Numbered from the stretch's first letter, positions 45,568-54,148 are shown. The stretch: 64,000 nt of DNA from JADJRH01 sp046351455 (GCA_046351455.1 JAXLYM010000024.1:93817-157816), one strand, 5' to 3'. Notes: generated by a model from the letters alone, not told the origin. Program-made: numbers and translations.

Positions 45568-46233
45568 ATGGCAGGCATCGAGTCGCTGACGTTCGATCTC
45601 ACCGGTTGCTCGCTCCGAGAGCAGAGTCGCAGCCATCGCGGCTGGATGAATGCCGCCCATGTGGCTCACATGCTCCGATTCCACCTCGGGCCGCCGGACT
45701 GGCCGTTCGACCTCACCAAGCCGGCCGAGGCCGGGGAGCTCTACCGGAAGCAGTGCGCAGATAACGGCGGAGTGATGCTGGCGATGGAGATCACGACCGC
45801 GGCAGGCGTGGAGGCGCTCCGCGGGTTGTTCAAGTACCGCGCCCCCGTCCCGCGTAGTCTGGCGATGTACTACGTCGGCATCCTGTGGCTGCCGTTCCAG
45901 GAGTGCCTCTTTCAGGTGAACATCGAAGCGATGGAGGCGGGGACGACCGGCACCCGTGAGGCTGCGGTGATGCTGATCGAGGGCGACCGGTGGCCCAAGC
46001 CACCGGCTGACACCCCGCCGGTCGTCCTCCAGAGTGCCGAGGAGCTGTTCAAGCGGTTAGGGTCGGCCCCGGTCCGGCAGCTCCCGTCGGACGACGAGCG
46101 GTACGATGCATTGGTCCCCGACCATCCGCTGTCGCAAGTCCGGGCGCGGTTGACAGACGTGGTGGCATCTGCCCAGTTCGAACCGCATACGGGCCGGCTC
46201 ACGCCGTTTCGCGTCCAGCGTGGCAGGCGGTGA
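45568..46233 (+). CDS. Unknown cassette-region protein
   Basis: This 221-residue soluble protein starts at ATG 45568 with GGAGG five bases upstream. It has a helix-rich N-terminus (SHRGWMNAAHVAHMLRFHL), YYVGILWLPFQECLFQV in the middle and QVRARLTDVVASAQF near the end. There is no signal peptide or catalytic motif I know. Position in the array and the mixed composition suggest acquisition. A role as immunity protein is possible but not supported by sequence. Confidence 0.52.
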   Translation: MAGIESLTFDLTGCSLREQSRSHRGWMNAAHVAHMLRFHLGPPDWPFDLTKPAEAGELYRKQCADNGGVMLAMEITTAAGVEALRGLFKYRAPVPRSLAMYYVGILWLPFQECLFQVNIEAMEAGTTGTREAAVMLIEGDRWPKPPADTPPVVLQSAEELFKRLGSAPVRQLPSDDERYDALVPDHPLSQVRARLTDVVASAQFEPHTGRLTPFRVQRGRR

Positions 46234-46501
46234 TGGTTCAGGTCACGCGCTACTGTCGACGAGCGGGGCGCGCCCTGTTCAGAACGTCGCTATCGCGTCG
46301 CCTGGGTGCTCTCAGGGCATGCCCAATGAGCGTCGTTGAAGACGCGGCCCGGCGGGAACGGACTCGGCTCTTTCCAGGGCGCATCACTCGGCCTTTGACA
46401 TTCCACAACTGGCATGATCGAATAGGCCTCGCTGTCTTGACATCTCCTCCCACAGAGCACGTCAGACGACCTCTTCAGGATTCGCAATTCGGGTAGCAAA
46501 G

Positions 46502-47395
46502 ATGCACGCCTCGCGAAGAATAGCGTCCAAGCCTGATACGCGACAGCGGTGCCACGTCTCTGCGGTCATCCTCGCGCGTCATGCCCCTCTTGGCATCATT
46601 TTCCTGCGCGCTCCGGCGAGCTGGACACAGATCATCAAGTGGAACACCGCCACCGACGTGTTTGACATGGGGCAGTGGTTCAGAGGCCGAATCTATGAGC
46701 GGCGCTGCGACTTGAGTCCGTCAGGCGAGAAGTTGATCTATTTTGCTGCGAAGCACCATTTGCGCAACGCTCACCCTGCGTACACGTCCACCTGGACCGC
46801 GGTGAGCAAGATTCCCTATCTCACCGCATTGGCACTCTGGCCCAATGGGGGAACTACCTATCATGGCGGCGGATTATTTGCCACAGAGAACACAATCGGC
46901 CTCAACTCCTACGTCCATCGATACTCGAACCCTGCGAGCGATTCGCCAGCAAAGGCCCACCCCGAGCATGCGCCGCCACCAGGCATCCAGATCGTGCCGC
47001 TCGTGTTCACGTCAGGAGACAATCTCTTCCCCCTGCGTCTGGTGCGCGATGGTTGGGAGCTGACGACCCCCGGAGATGTCCAAGTGGATGGGTCGGTGAG
47101 CCGCGGTCGTCTCGTCCGATCGAGCAAGCATCAGCCGTACCGGCTCCAGTTGGATTTCGACTACCAGAAGACGAAGTACTCGCTGACGGACACCACCACG
47201 GAGCGGCCTGAAAACGACATCCTCGACGGTGCGAGCTGGGCGGACTGGGACCACCATGGCCGGCTGGTTTTCGCGAGGGACGGTAAGCTCTTCAGGATGT
47301 GTGCGGATCCCTCGTTGGAGTGTCGGCTCCTTGCCGACTTTCATGACCGACGACCGAACAGGCTCAGCGCGCCAGAATGGGCACGGACGTGGTGA
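46502..47395 (+). CDS. Unknown protein with WQRG-free beta-rich fold
   Basis: This 297-residue protein without signal peptide has lower G+C than its flanks. The N-terminal part carries HAPLGIIFLRAP and a WNTATDVFD then RGRIYERRCDLSPSGEKLIYFAAKH block, which I recall from a widespread family of unnamed bacterial proteins. The second half is beta-rich with Asp/Trp/His-rich turns (SWADWDHHGRLVFARDGKLFR), possibly a propeller. Function is unknown. It lies inside the last long cassette segment. Confidence 0.55.
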   Translation: MHASRRIASKPDTRQRCHVSAVILARHAPLGIIFLRAPASWTQIIKWNTATDVFDMGQWFRGRIYERRCDLSPSGEKLIYFAAKHHLRNAHPAYTSTWTAVSKIPYLTALALWPNGGTTYHGGGLFATENTIGLNSYVHRYSNPASDSPAKAHPEHAPPPGIQIVPLVFTSGDNLFPLRLVRDGWELTTPGDVQVDGSVSRGRLVRSSKHQPYRLQLDFDYQKTKYSLTDTTTERPENDILDGASWADWDHHGRLVFARDGKLFRMCADPSLECRLLADFHDRRPNRLSAPEWARTW

Positions 47396-47455
47396 CAAGA
47401 TCGCAGTCGTGTAGGATGTTGGGCGCTGAGATGTCCCGAGACAGGAGCCGACAAA

Positions 47456-48499
47456 ATGAACAAGAACGCGCTTATCAACGGAGATTTCCAGATCTGGCAG
47501 CGGGGAGTCCTGTTCAAGAACCCAGGACACCTGGAACACACCGTCGACCGCTGGAACGTGGACTGGAACGGCGCTTCGAATGGGGCGTTCCAGATCGTTC
47601 GTGAGGAGTTCGCCCTCGGGCAGACGGAGGTGCCGGGAGAACCGCGCTACTACGCGAGATGGGAGCAATTGGAGCTGGGTTCCGGGAACACGTTTCGTGA
47701 CTTTTCTCAGCAGATCGAGGGCGTTCGAACGCTTGCGGGTCAGACCGTCACGATCTCGTGCTATCTCCGAACATCGAGGAAGGTGGACCCTCAAGGTCAT
47801 GGGGTTGGACGCCCACCGGCGGTGGCGCCGAAGGAGACGGTCCACCTGGTCACCGAGCAGTTCTTCGGAGGTGGCGGCTCGAACGGCATCCGCGTCAACG
47901 GCGTCGAGGGGACTGGTCTATTCAGGACGAGCGATCCCTTCGTTGTCACTGGGCAGTGGCAGAGAGCCGTCTTCACGACGACGCTCCACAATATCGTCGG
48001 CGCGCGGATCGGACCGGTGGGAGATGACAGTCTCAACGTGATCATCAGCATGCGCAACAATCCGGCGAATCACGTTGATTCTGCGAATCACCTTTCATCC
48101 CTCGACATCGCGGACGTTCAAATCGAGCTCGGTACAGTAGCCACTCCATTCGAACGGCTCAGCGTCGGCCGGCAGTTGTCGGATTGCGAGCGATATTTTC
48201 AGAAGAGCTACGATCTCGATGTCAAGCCCGGGTCGCCGTCCTACCCTGGTACAGAGAACTGTCGCCAGAATACCGAGCACAACGTGATGGGAGTGCGATT
48301 CCGCAAGACGATGCGCCGTCCCCCCACGGTCAAACTGTACAATCCGGCCAGCGGAGCCGAGGGAAACTGGCAATCACTCGCGATTCCCATCGTCGTGTCA
48401 CCGGGTGATGTCGGAACGAACGGCTTCCATGTGGACGTCGCCGCAGGAATCCCCGGAGAGCCTCTGGCCGGACATTGGACCGCCAACGCCGAATTCTAG
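47456..48499 (+). CDS. Phage tail/receptor-binding-like protein
   Basis: This 347-residue protein begins with NALINGDFQIWQRG, a motif of phage tail fibre and carbohydrate-binding-like proteins (galactose-binding fold). The centre has TVTISCYLRTS and VTGQWQRAVFTTT. ADVQIELGTVATPFE, also typical of tail-fibre proteins, comes before the C-terminal SDCERYFQKSYD stretch. The AGGAG site is eight bases upstream of ATG 47456. GTTGGGC (47418-47424), a perfect GTTRRRY box, lies 38 bases before the gene, so it may be a separate cassette. Lower G+C. Confidence 0.65.
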   Translation: MNKNALINGDFQIWQRGVLFKNPGHLEHTVDRWNVDWNGASNGAFQIVREEFALGQTEVPGEPRYYARWEQLELGSGNTFRDFSQQIEGVRTLAGQTVTISCYLRTSRKVDPQGHGVGRPPAVAPKETVHLVTEQFFGGGGSNGIRVNGVEGTGLFRTSDPFVVTGQWQRAVFTTTLHNIVGARIGPVGDDSLNVIISMRNNPANHVDSANHLSSLDIADVQIELGTVATPFERLSVGRQLSDCERYFQKSYDLDVKPGSPSYPGTENCRQNTEHNVMGVRFRKTMRRPPTVKLYNPASGAEGNWQSLAIPIVVSPGDVGTNGFHVDVAAGIPGEPLAGHWTANAEF

Positions 48500-48520
48500 C
48501 AACGTCTCGAGCACACGGCT

Positions 48521-48613
48521 GCCGAACCAGTCTCGGGGGGGCGGCACCCTTTTTCAGAGCGTTCCTTCGGCTTTTTCGTTCGCCGATGGACGAGTCGGCG
48601 AGATGCGTTGATC
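48521..48613 (+). other. attC-like site D, distal end of the array
   Basis: GCCGAAC (48521-48527) is the exact complement of GTTCGGC at 43180. TCTCG (48531-48535) pairs with CGAGA (48599-48603), with three-base spacers to the outer boxes, and TCGCCGA pairs with TCGGCGA inside. The right box GTTGATC departs from GTTRRRY. This is the least certain site. Confidence 0.4.
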
Positions 48614-48671
48614 TCGTGGGGCCATCTTGGGTAGCATCGTAGACACCAGGCGACAGGAGCAAGCACAGTAC

Positions 48672-49034
48672 ATGACGAACGTGAATGTGATCGAACAGTG
48701 GGTCGAACGCTTCAACAACCGAGATGTGGACGGCTGTGCAGAGCTCTACTCGGAGGATGCGCTCTTGCACGTCACCTTCGTCGATCCCGTTCAAGGACGT
48801 GCCGCGATTCGTGGGATGTTCGAGGGGTACTTCTCAGCCGCGCCGATGCACTGCATCGTCAAGCGCATGTACTCCGCGGACGGCGGGCGGGTCGTGCTCG
48901 AATGGCAAGACAAGGTCGGTCTGCTCGGCGTCAACATCTATGACCTCGTCGACGGCCAGATCCGGCATCAGCGCAACTACTTCGATCAGATGAGCTTTTT
49001 CCGACTCAACGGTTTGCCGTTGCCGGCGGCATAG
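48672..49034 (+). CDS. SnoaL-like/NTF2-fold protein
   Basis: This 120-residue protein has the NTF2-like fold. VIEQWVERFNNRDVDGCAELYSEDA is the typical N-terminal helix pair, followed by PVQGRAAIRGMF and a beta-sheet ending in LVDGQIRHQRNYFD. SnoaL-like enzymes are polyketide cyclases or steroid isomerase relatives, but many are of unknown use. The ATG at 48672 opens the domain; AGGAG at 48655 is a little distant. It is the first gene after the array and high in G+C. Confidence 0.75.
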   Translation: MTNVNVIEQWVERFNNRDVDGCAELYSEDALLHVTFVDPVQGRAAIRGMFEGYFSAAPMHCIVKRMYSADGGRVVLEWQDKVGLLGVNIYDLVDGQIRHQRNYFDQMSFFRLNGLPLPAA

Positions 49035-49233
49035 GGCCTCGGCCCGGTTCGCGCGTTCGGGCTCGCGCCCGCGCCGCCACGCCTGCTGGAGCGTCCCTAT
49101 TCGCGCGATCTCAATCTACTCGCAACGGCGCCCGCGCTCGAAGGCCGAAAAGCCGAGATGCAGATCCCACAGCGGTCTGCTTCGCGCGAGCACCGTCGCG
49201 CATCGCCGCAGCTTGCGGTAAGCTGGGCGCATC

Positions 49234-49485
49234 ATGACGGAGCTCGAAAGTGTCCTGGCCGCTGCGTTGCGCTTGCCCGTCAAGGCGCGAGCCGCCGTCG
49301 TGGTGGAGCTGCTCGAGAGCCTCGACGCCGTCGAGCAGCCAGCCGAAGAGGTCGAGGCCGCCTGGGCCGAGGAGATCCAGAAGCGACTGGATGAGGTGGA
49401 TGCAGGCACCGTGACGCCGGTCCCGTGGACAGAGGCTCGGCGCCGCATCGTGGCCGCCGCCAAGGGGCGGCGTGAAACCCCTTGA
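49234..49485 (+). CDS. RelB-like antitoxin (addiction module component)
   Basis: This 83-residue protein matches the short family of addiction-module antitoxins that start ELESVLAAALRLPVKARA and have VELLESLD in the next helix, then an acidic middle and a WTEARRRI segment. It would bind and neutralise the toxin encoded 14 bases into its own 3' end (overlap 49472-49485) and repress the operon. This is the second toxin-antitoxin pair of the window, unrelated to the Phd type at 42402. Confidence 0.78.
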   Translation: MTELESVLAAALRLPVKARAAVVVELLESLDAVEQPAEEVEAAWAEEIQKRLDEVDAGTVTPVPWTEARRRIVAAAKGRRETP

Positions 49486-49762
49486 GCTTCACCCCGCGGC
49501 CATCCAAGAGGGCGAAGAGGCGGCAGCCTGGTATTTCGAGCGCGATCCCCGCGTCGCCGACCGCTTCGTCCGCGAGCTCGACGCGGCCTTGGAAAAGATC
49601 GCCCACGCCCCGCAGCGATGGCCCGTCTACCTGCATGGTACGCGACGCGTTCGGATGACGCGCTTTCCGTACCTGCTGCCCTATCGCGAGGAGCCCTCCC
49701 GGATCCTCGTGGTGGCGATCGCTCACGCGAAACGCAAGCCGGGCTATTGGCGCCAGCGGTGA
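49472..49762 (+). CDS. ParE/RelE-type toxin
   Basis: This 96-residue toxin has the RelE/ParE layout: HPAAIQEGEEAAAWYFERDP, then DRFVRELDAALEKIAHAP, RRVRMTRFPYLLPYRE and VVAIAHAKRKPGYW, which is the family's C-terminal signature. The GTG start lies inside the antitoxin gene (14-base overlap), which ensures coupled translation. Target is gyrase or mRNA, not decidable by eye. The pair lies at the end of the accessory island and high in G+C, so it may be a resident chromosomal pair. Confidence 0.82.
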   Translation: MKPLELHPAAIQEGEEAAAWYFERDPRVADRFVRELDAALEKIAHAPQRWPVYLHGTRRVRMTRFPYLLPYREEPSRILVVAIAHAKRKPGYWRQR

Positions 49763-49830
49763 AAGGCGTCGTCGCGCGCGCGGGGTGACGGCCCTGGGAA
49801 AGAGCGCCCCAGTCTGAACGGGTCTGTGCC

Positions 49831-50412
49831 TTAAAGTCGATTGGAGTCGAGGAGACGGCCCAGCTCCTCCGCGACCTCGCGGGGCATCCGCTTCAAGAAG
49901 GTGTCCGCCTCCGAGCGCGGCATCGCCGGCAGCATCCAGCCGAGCATCATCTTCTGGTCCCCCGGCGCCGTTCGCTCCACCGAACCGCGGCTGAAACCTG
50001 CGAGGGCGTCCACGTCCAGCGCCGCGCGGATCTTCGGCTCGAGCTCCTGCTCCTCCTCCCGCATGTGCTCCAGGTAGAGCGACACGAAGGCTCCTGTTCG
50101 AAGGTGAAGCTCGTGCACCGGCGCCTCCGCCGCGCGCGCCTGGAGCGTCGCGAACGCGTCGTCGATCCGGCGGTGCGCCTCCTCCATCCTCGTCGCGATC
50201 TCCGGCGCTCGGCTTCGCAGGAGCGGCAGAAGCAGGATGTCCTCGTTCTCGCCGTGGTGCGCGACGAAGCGCAGAGCCTCCTTCAGGAGCTGCCGCGCCG
50301 CCACGTCCTGCTCGCCGCCATCCCCCGCGCGCCCGAGCGCGAGGCACGCGTTGAACAGCGCACGGCGAATGCCCTTGTGTACGTTCGTGAAAATGTCGGG
50401 GGTCGTCGTCAT
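49831..50412 (-). CDS. Hemerythrin HHE-domain protein
   Basis: This 193-residue protein has the hemerythrin-like cation-binding domain: His in NVHKGIRRALFNACLAL (first helix), HHGENEDILLLP (second), HRRIDDAF and LEHMREEEQELEP (fourth). The His/Glu set would bind a di-iron centre able to sense or bind oxygen or nitric oxide, or to defend from oxidative stress. Start ATG 50412 follows AGAGGAC and is preferred to the open frame to 50460. It is downstream of the AraC-type regulator, 66 bases away, both on the minus strand. Confidence 0.8.
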   Translation of the reverse strand: MTTTPDIFTNVHKGIRRALFNACLALGRAGDGGEQDVAARQLLKEALRFVAHHGENEDILLLPLLRSRAPEIATRMEEAHRRIDDAFATLQARAAEAPVHELHLRTGAFVSLYLEHMREEEQELEPKIRAALDVDALAGFSRGSVERTAPGDQKMMLGWMLPAMPRSEADTFLKRMPREVAEELGRLLDSNRL

Positions 50413-50478
50413 GATGTCCTCTCTTCGGAGAACACCCTGCGACGCGCGCGCGCCGCGCAATTGTACGGATCCGACATT

Positions 50479-51210
50479 TCAGCCCGTCCGGCGCAGATCT
50501 CCCGGCGTCATCCCCGCGAAGCGGCGGAACTCGCGGATGAAGTGCGATTGGTCGTAATAGCCGGCGTCCTGCGCGATCCGGCCCAGCGGCGCGCCCGAGC
50601 CGACGAGCGCCGCCGCGCGCTCGAACCTGCGGAGGCTCGCGTAGCGCTTGGGCGTGCTGCCGACACGCTCCAGGAAGCGGCGCTCGAACTGGCGCTCACT
50701 CATCGAGAGCGCGCGCGCGATCCGGGCCATCGATGCGTCCTCGTCCGGCCCGGTCTCCAGGAGACGGAGCGCCCGCTCGACGAGCGGATCCGTCGCGAAA
50801 GGGCGCCGCGCGAGGAAGTCTTCGACGATCGCGACGCCCTCCGCGACCGTGCCGGCGCCCTGGAAACGCTCGACGACCTCGCGCACGCCGGGGAGCAACG
50901 CATCGAGCGCCACGCTCTCATTCGAGAGCTCCGAGGCCGGCACGCCGAGGCAGGCGACGCCTTGCGGTGTGAAGCGAACGAGGACCGACCGCGTCGCGCC
51001 GACGTAGTCGTAACGCCGCGCGCACTTCTGAATCCCCGTGACGCCGGCCACCGAAAGCAGCCCGTCCCCCGCGCGGACACGCCCGCAGAGCTGCAGGCCG
51101 AGCACCGCATTCCCGCTCGGGAGCACCGTCGACTCGCCGCCTTCATTGTCGACGACGACGATCGAGGCGACGCGGTCCCGGATAGCGGCGCGCGGAGGAA
51201 AGCTCAACAT
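50479..51210 (-). CDS. AraC family transcriptional regulator
   Basis: This 243-residue regulator has an N-terminal sensor of the DUF6597/AraC-ligand type (residues ~1-150) and a C-terminal helix-turn-helix pair. The HTH has MARIARALSMSERQFERRF, then GRIAQDAGYYDQSHFIREFRRFAG, the usual AraC signature. It may activate the hemerythrin gene just downstream on the same strand, or another target; this is inference from order only. The start at 51210 is ATG with a G-rich site upstream. Confidence 0.82.
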   Translation of the reverse strand: MLSFPPRAAIRDRVASIVVVDNEGGESTVLPSGNAVLGLQLCGRVRAGDGLLSVAGVTGIQKCARRYDYVGATRSVLVRFTPQGVACLGVPASELSNESVALDALLPGVREVVERFQGAGTVAEGVAIVEDFLARRPFATDPLVERALRLLETGPDEDASMARIARALSMSERQFERRFLERVGSTPKRYASLRRFERAAALVGSGAPLGRIAQDAGYYDQSHFIREFRRFAGMTPGDLRRTG

Positions 51211-51355
51211 GGCAGAGGCTCATTCAACAATGGATCCACTCTGGCACCTTGGTTCGCCGTCGACGCTGACTCCCATATCGGTGTCTTCACTGGCCCGTAC
51301 GCGGCCAGGCCTGCGGCGGCTCCAGCGGGACAGCGCCCCGCCCCCGCCGCCGGCG

Positions 51356-51826
51356 TCATCCGTTCGCGGAGGTGCTCAGGAGCTGCGCGTACTCGGCGAG
51401 CAGCCCTCCATAAGCCTCTTGAGGCGGGAATTCAGCATAGCTGTGGACGGCGGGGGTCACGACCCACGGGAGCTTCTCGCGCGTCCAGGTCTCGATGAAA
51501 GGCATCGACCAGCGAGGGTCATCCAGCATCGTCGGGCGGATGTTGACGAAGAAGTCCATGCCCTCGGGGCGAGTGAACAGCCAACTCATGCAGCGAGAAC
51601 AGAAGAAATGGCGGGTGGCACCGTGGAGACCGCCAATGACGGGCTCACCCTGCGTCACGGCGAATCCCTCCGTCGGGATGGCGGCGGTCAGAGAATAGGC
51701 GCTCGCGCTCATGCGCTGGCAGCCGGTGCAGTGGCAAGCCATCGTGAGCAGCGGCGGCCGCGTCACGCGGAAACGAGTCTGACCACAACGGCAGGTGCCT
51801 TCCAAGGACAGCGGGGAAACGGGCAT
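51356..51826 (-). CDS. GFA family protein (glutathione-dependent formaldehyde-activating-like)
   Basis: This 156-residue protein has the zinc-binding Cys pattern of the GFA family: GTCRCGQTRF, CHCTGCQRMSASAYS and HFFCSRCMSWLF. GFA proteins bind glutathione and were proposed to help formaldehyde conjugation, though most members are of unknown use. The ATG at 51826 has GGAG nine bases upstream; a TTG at 51871 would lengthen it by 15 residues. It is divergent from the YdeI-like gene. Confidence 0.82.
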   Translation of the reverse strand: MPVSPLSLEGTCRCGQTRFRVTRPPLLTMACHCTGCQRMSASAYSLTAAIPTEGFAVTQGEPVIGGLHGATRHFFCSRCMSWLFTRPEGMDFFVNIRPTMLDDPRWSMPFIETWTREKLPWVVTPAVHSYAEFPPQEAYGGLLAEYAQLLSTSANG

Positions 51827-51952
51827 CGCAACGAACTCCGTACGGTGAATCCCAGGATACAGGTCGGACAAGCCGGTGTCTACCGCCCATGCGCCTCGCC
51901 GTCAGTCGGCGACGGAGCGGCGGATGTGCTAATGGCTCTCGGGGAGGACCGC

Positions 51953-52567
51953 ATGAAGATTACGAAGACGTCCACGCCGAAGAAAGTGGCGCCCGCGGCA
52001 GAGGCGCCGACGCTGTCGTTCGCCACTCCGCGCGCCTTCTCCGACTGGCTCGCCGACTACCATCCATCCTCCCGCGGCATCTGGCTCAAGCTCGCGAAGA
52101 AGGCGTCGGGCACAGCGTCGATCACGTACGCCGAGGCGGTCGACGTGGCGCTCGCGTGGGGCTGGATCGACGGCCAGAAGCAGCGCTGCGATGAAGAGTC
52201 GTGGCTCCAGAAGTTCACGCCGCGGGGCGCGAGGAGCGTGTGGTCCAAGATCAACCGCGAGAAGGCGCTGAAGCTGATTGAGGCGGGCGCGATGCAGCCG
52301 GCCGGGCTCGCGGAGGTCGAGCGCGCAAAACAGGATGGCCGATGGGACGTGGCCTACGACCCGCCGAGCCGCGCGACCGTGCCGGACGACCTCCAGGCGG
52401 CGTTCGCGAAGAATACACAGGCAGCGACCTTCTTCGGGACGCTGGATTCGAGGAATCGATACGCGGTCTTGTGGCGAGTGCAAACAGCGAAGAAGCCCGA
52501 GACGCGCCAGAAGCGAATCACGGATCTCGTCGCCATGCTCGCACGGGGGGAGAAGGTGCATCCGTGA
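51953..52567 (+). CDS. YdeI/OmpD-associated family protein
   Basis: This 204-residue soluble protein has the YdeI family blocks: SFATPRAFSDWLADYH, SSRGIWLKLAKKAS, YAEAVDVALAWGWIDGQK, FTPRGARSVWSKINREKA, and the C-terminal DLQAAFAKNTQAATFF / NRYAVLWRV part. Such proteins are linked to cationic peptide resistance in some bacteria, with unclear mechanism. GGGGAGGACC just upstream supports ATG 51953 over 51932. Confidence 0.8.
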   Translation: MKITKTSTPKKVAPAAEAPTLSFATPRAFSDWLADYHPSSRGIWLKLAKKASGTASITYAEAVDVALAWGWIDGQKQRCDEESWLQKFTPRGARSVWSKINREKALKLIEAGAMQPAGLAEVERAKQDGRWDVAYDPPSRATVPDDLQAAFAKNTQAATFFGTLDSRNRYAVLWRVQTAKKPETRQKRITDLVAMLARGEKVHP

Positions 52568-52826
52568 TCTCGCCGCCGTCTCCGTGGGTGACGAGTGGGC
52601 GTATTCACCAGAGACCGACGCGGAGAGCCTGCAAGTCTACTGGGTCCCCGGCGACGGCACCTTCGAAGAGGCCGCGAGCGGGAGCCTGTCCGTGATCTCG
52701 CTCGATCTGACGTCGCAACAGGCGACCTTCCAGTATGCCTTCCAGACGCTGGGCGGCGTCTCCTACGGCGGGACGGTCACGGTCCTCGTCTGCGGCCCCA
52801 TCGACGAGGTCTATTTTTGCAATTGA
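52568..52826 (+). pseudogene. C-terminal remnant of an exported protein
   Basis: The frame continuing from 52278 carries a protein-like stretch after position 52568: SVGDEWAYSPETDAESLQV, then VISLDLTSQQATFQYAF and VLVCGPIDEVYFCN before a TGA. The upstream part of that frame is an antisense-like shadow of the YdeI gene. The stretch looks like the beta-rich end of a secreted protein that lost its start, perhaps by deletion when the YdeI gene arrived. Confidence 0.4.
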
Positions 52827-52907
52827 CGACCGGGGCGCCCGTCGGCCGCGCGCGCCTCTCCCCGGAGCGCCTTGCCAGGAGGGGACTCATCGGATAAGCG
52901 TGAGCGC

Positions 52908-53561
52908 ATGACGCGAGTCCTCCTCGTCTGTGGCAGTCTCCAGCGAGTCTCGGCGAACCGCGCCGCGCTCGACGTAGCCCGAACGGCGATGTCGGACAAT
53001 GGCATCGACGTGACCGCCTTCGACGACCTCGCGTCGATTCCGCCGATGAATCCCGATCACGGCGATGCCCCCGGTGACGCGGTGCTCGACTTTCGCGCTC
53101 GGATCGGCGCGGCGGACGGCGTGCTGATCGCGGCCCCGGAGTATGCCGGCGCGGTGGCAGGAGTGGTGAAGAACGCGCTCGACTGGATGGTCGGCTCCGG
53201 TGATCTCTACCGCAAGCCGGTCGCCCTCCTGAGCGCGGGGACCAGCGGCGGTGTCCGCGCGCGAAGAGACCTCGTGCGGACGCTCTGCTGGCAAGGCGCG
53301 CACGTCGTCGCGAGCCTCGGTATCGCCGCGCCCAACACGAAGTCGGTGACGGAGCCCGACGGCGCGCGCCGCTTCACGGATGCGGCGACCGTGGCAGAGA
53401 TCGGAGCCCTGACATCGACTCTGATCGCGGCGATCCATCAGAGTCCGTCGGAGCGGCTCACCGCGATGACGAGCCTCGCGCTCGACGCAGGCGTCGACCC
53501 GGCCCCCCTCGCCGACCACGTCGCCGGCCAAGGCTCCGAGAGCACGGAAGGCACGCGATGA
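52908..53561 (+). CDS. NADPH-dependent FMN reductase
   Basis: This 217-residue flavodoxin-fold reductase uses NAD(P)H to reduce FMN or small acceptors such as quinones or chromate. The phosphate-binding loop LLVCGSLQRVSANRAAL is at residues ~4-20, and the family block IAAPEYAGAVAGVVKNALDW is around residue 82. The C-terminal extra of about 40 residues is helical. Start ATG 52908. The stop overlaps the GNAT gene start (ATGA), indicating an operon. Confidence 0.82.
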   Translation: MTRVLLVCGSLQRVSANRAALDVARTAMSDNGIDVTAFDDLASIPPMNPDHGDAPGDAVLDFRARIGAADGVLIAAPEYAGAVAGVVKNALDWMVGSGDLYRKPVALLSAGTSGGVRARRDLVRTLCWQGAHVVASLGIAAPNTKSVTEPDGARRFTDAATVAEIGALTSTLIAAIHQSPSERLTAMTSLALDAGVDPAPLADHVAGQGSESTEGTR

Positions 53562-54148
53562 AGCCGCCCGTACATCCTCTCGCCATGCCCACGATCACGG
53601 TGGCCTCTTCCGACTCGCAGCTCGCGCAGATCCTCGCGCTGCAACGGCGGTATTCGTATCGCTCGCTCTCCGCTGAACAGCAGCACGCCGAAGGGTTCGT
53701 GTTCGCCGAGCACACGTTGCCCGTGCTCCGGCGCATGGCCGCGGAGCTTCCGCAGGCCGTCGCGCTGGCCGACGAGAAGGTGGTCGGCTATTGCCTCTCG
53801 ATGCACCGGTCCCTGAAGGCGGAGGTGCCGAGCCTCGCGCCGATGTTCGCGCAGTTCGAACAATGCTCCTTCCGCGGCAAACCCCTCTCCGAATACCACT
53901 TCATGGTCGGCGGTCAGGTGTGCGTCGACCGCGAATTCCGCGGCCTCGGGCTACTCGCCGGGCTCTATCGGGAGCTCGGGCGCGCGCTGCCCCCACACTA
54001 CGAGCTCTGCGTCACCGAGATCGCCACTCGAAACGAGGTGTCCGTGCGCGCCCACCAGAAGATGGGGTTCGAGCCCGTCGCCACCTACCGAGACGACAAG
54101 GAAGAATGGGTCATCGTCGCGTGGGATCTGGCCCGCGGGCACAACTGA
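53558..54148 (+). CDS. GNAT family acetyltransferase
   Basis: This 196-residue N-acetyltransferase has the GNAT fold: MVGGQVCVDREFRGLGLLAGLYRELG is the acetyl-CoA-binding motif A with its R/QxxGxG/A form (RGLGLLAG), and RAHQKMGFEPVATY is motif B. The acceptor substrate is unknown. It is translationally coupled with the FMN reductase by a four-base overlap, and 23 bases before the DUF1810 gene, so three genes may form one operon. Confidence 0.82.
   Translation: MKPPVHPLAMPTITVASSDSQLAQILALQRRYSYRSLSAEQQHAEGFVFAEHTLPVLRRMAAELPQAVALADEKVVGYCLSMHRSLKAEVPSLAPMFAQFEQCSFRGKPLSEYHFMVGGQVCVDREFRGLGLLAGLYRELGRALPPHYELCVTEIATRNEVSVRAHQKMGFEPVATYRDDKEEWVIVAWDLARGHN

Larger units (their letters stand above)
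37751..48613. mobile_element. Candidate integron-type cassette array (integrase-less attC cluster)
   Basis: Four consecutive segments each begin with a 7-base GTT box and end with its exact complement: GTTAGGC 37751 / GCCTAAC 39211; GTTGGAC 39305 / GTCCAAC 41863; GTTGTGC 41928 / GCACAAC 43011; GTTCGGC 43180 / GCCGAAC 48521. This is the expected relation in an integron cassette, whose excised circle brings the two boxes together. Between box pairs lie folding sequences of 72-176 bases. Cargo: a possible nuclease; a recombinase plus IS91-type transposase; a toxin-antitoxin pair; a macro-domain protein and other unknowns. Two boxes (GTTGTGC, GTTCGGC) depart from GTTRRRY. The last segment, 5.3 kb, is long for a cassette, so it may hold hidden boundaries. 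No IntI gene is visible. Confidence 0.55.

Noticed and set aside
46230..46496. 88-codon frame between 46233 and 46502
   Set aside because: No ribosome site, Arg-rich composition; likely a non-coding gap.
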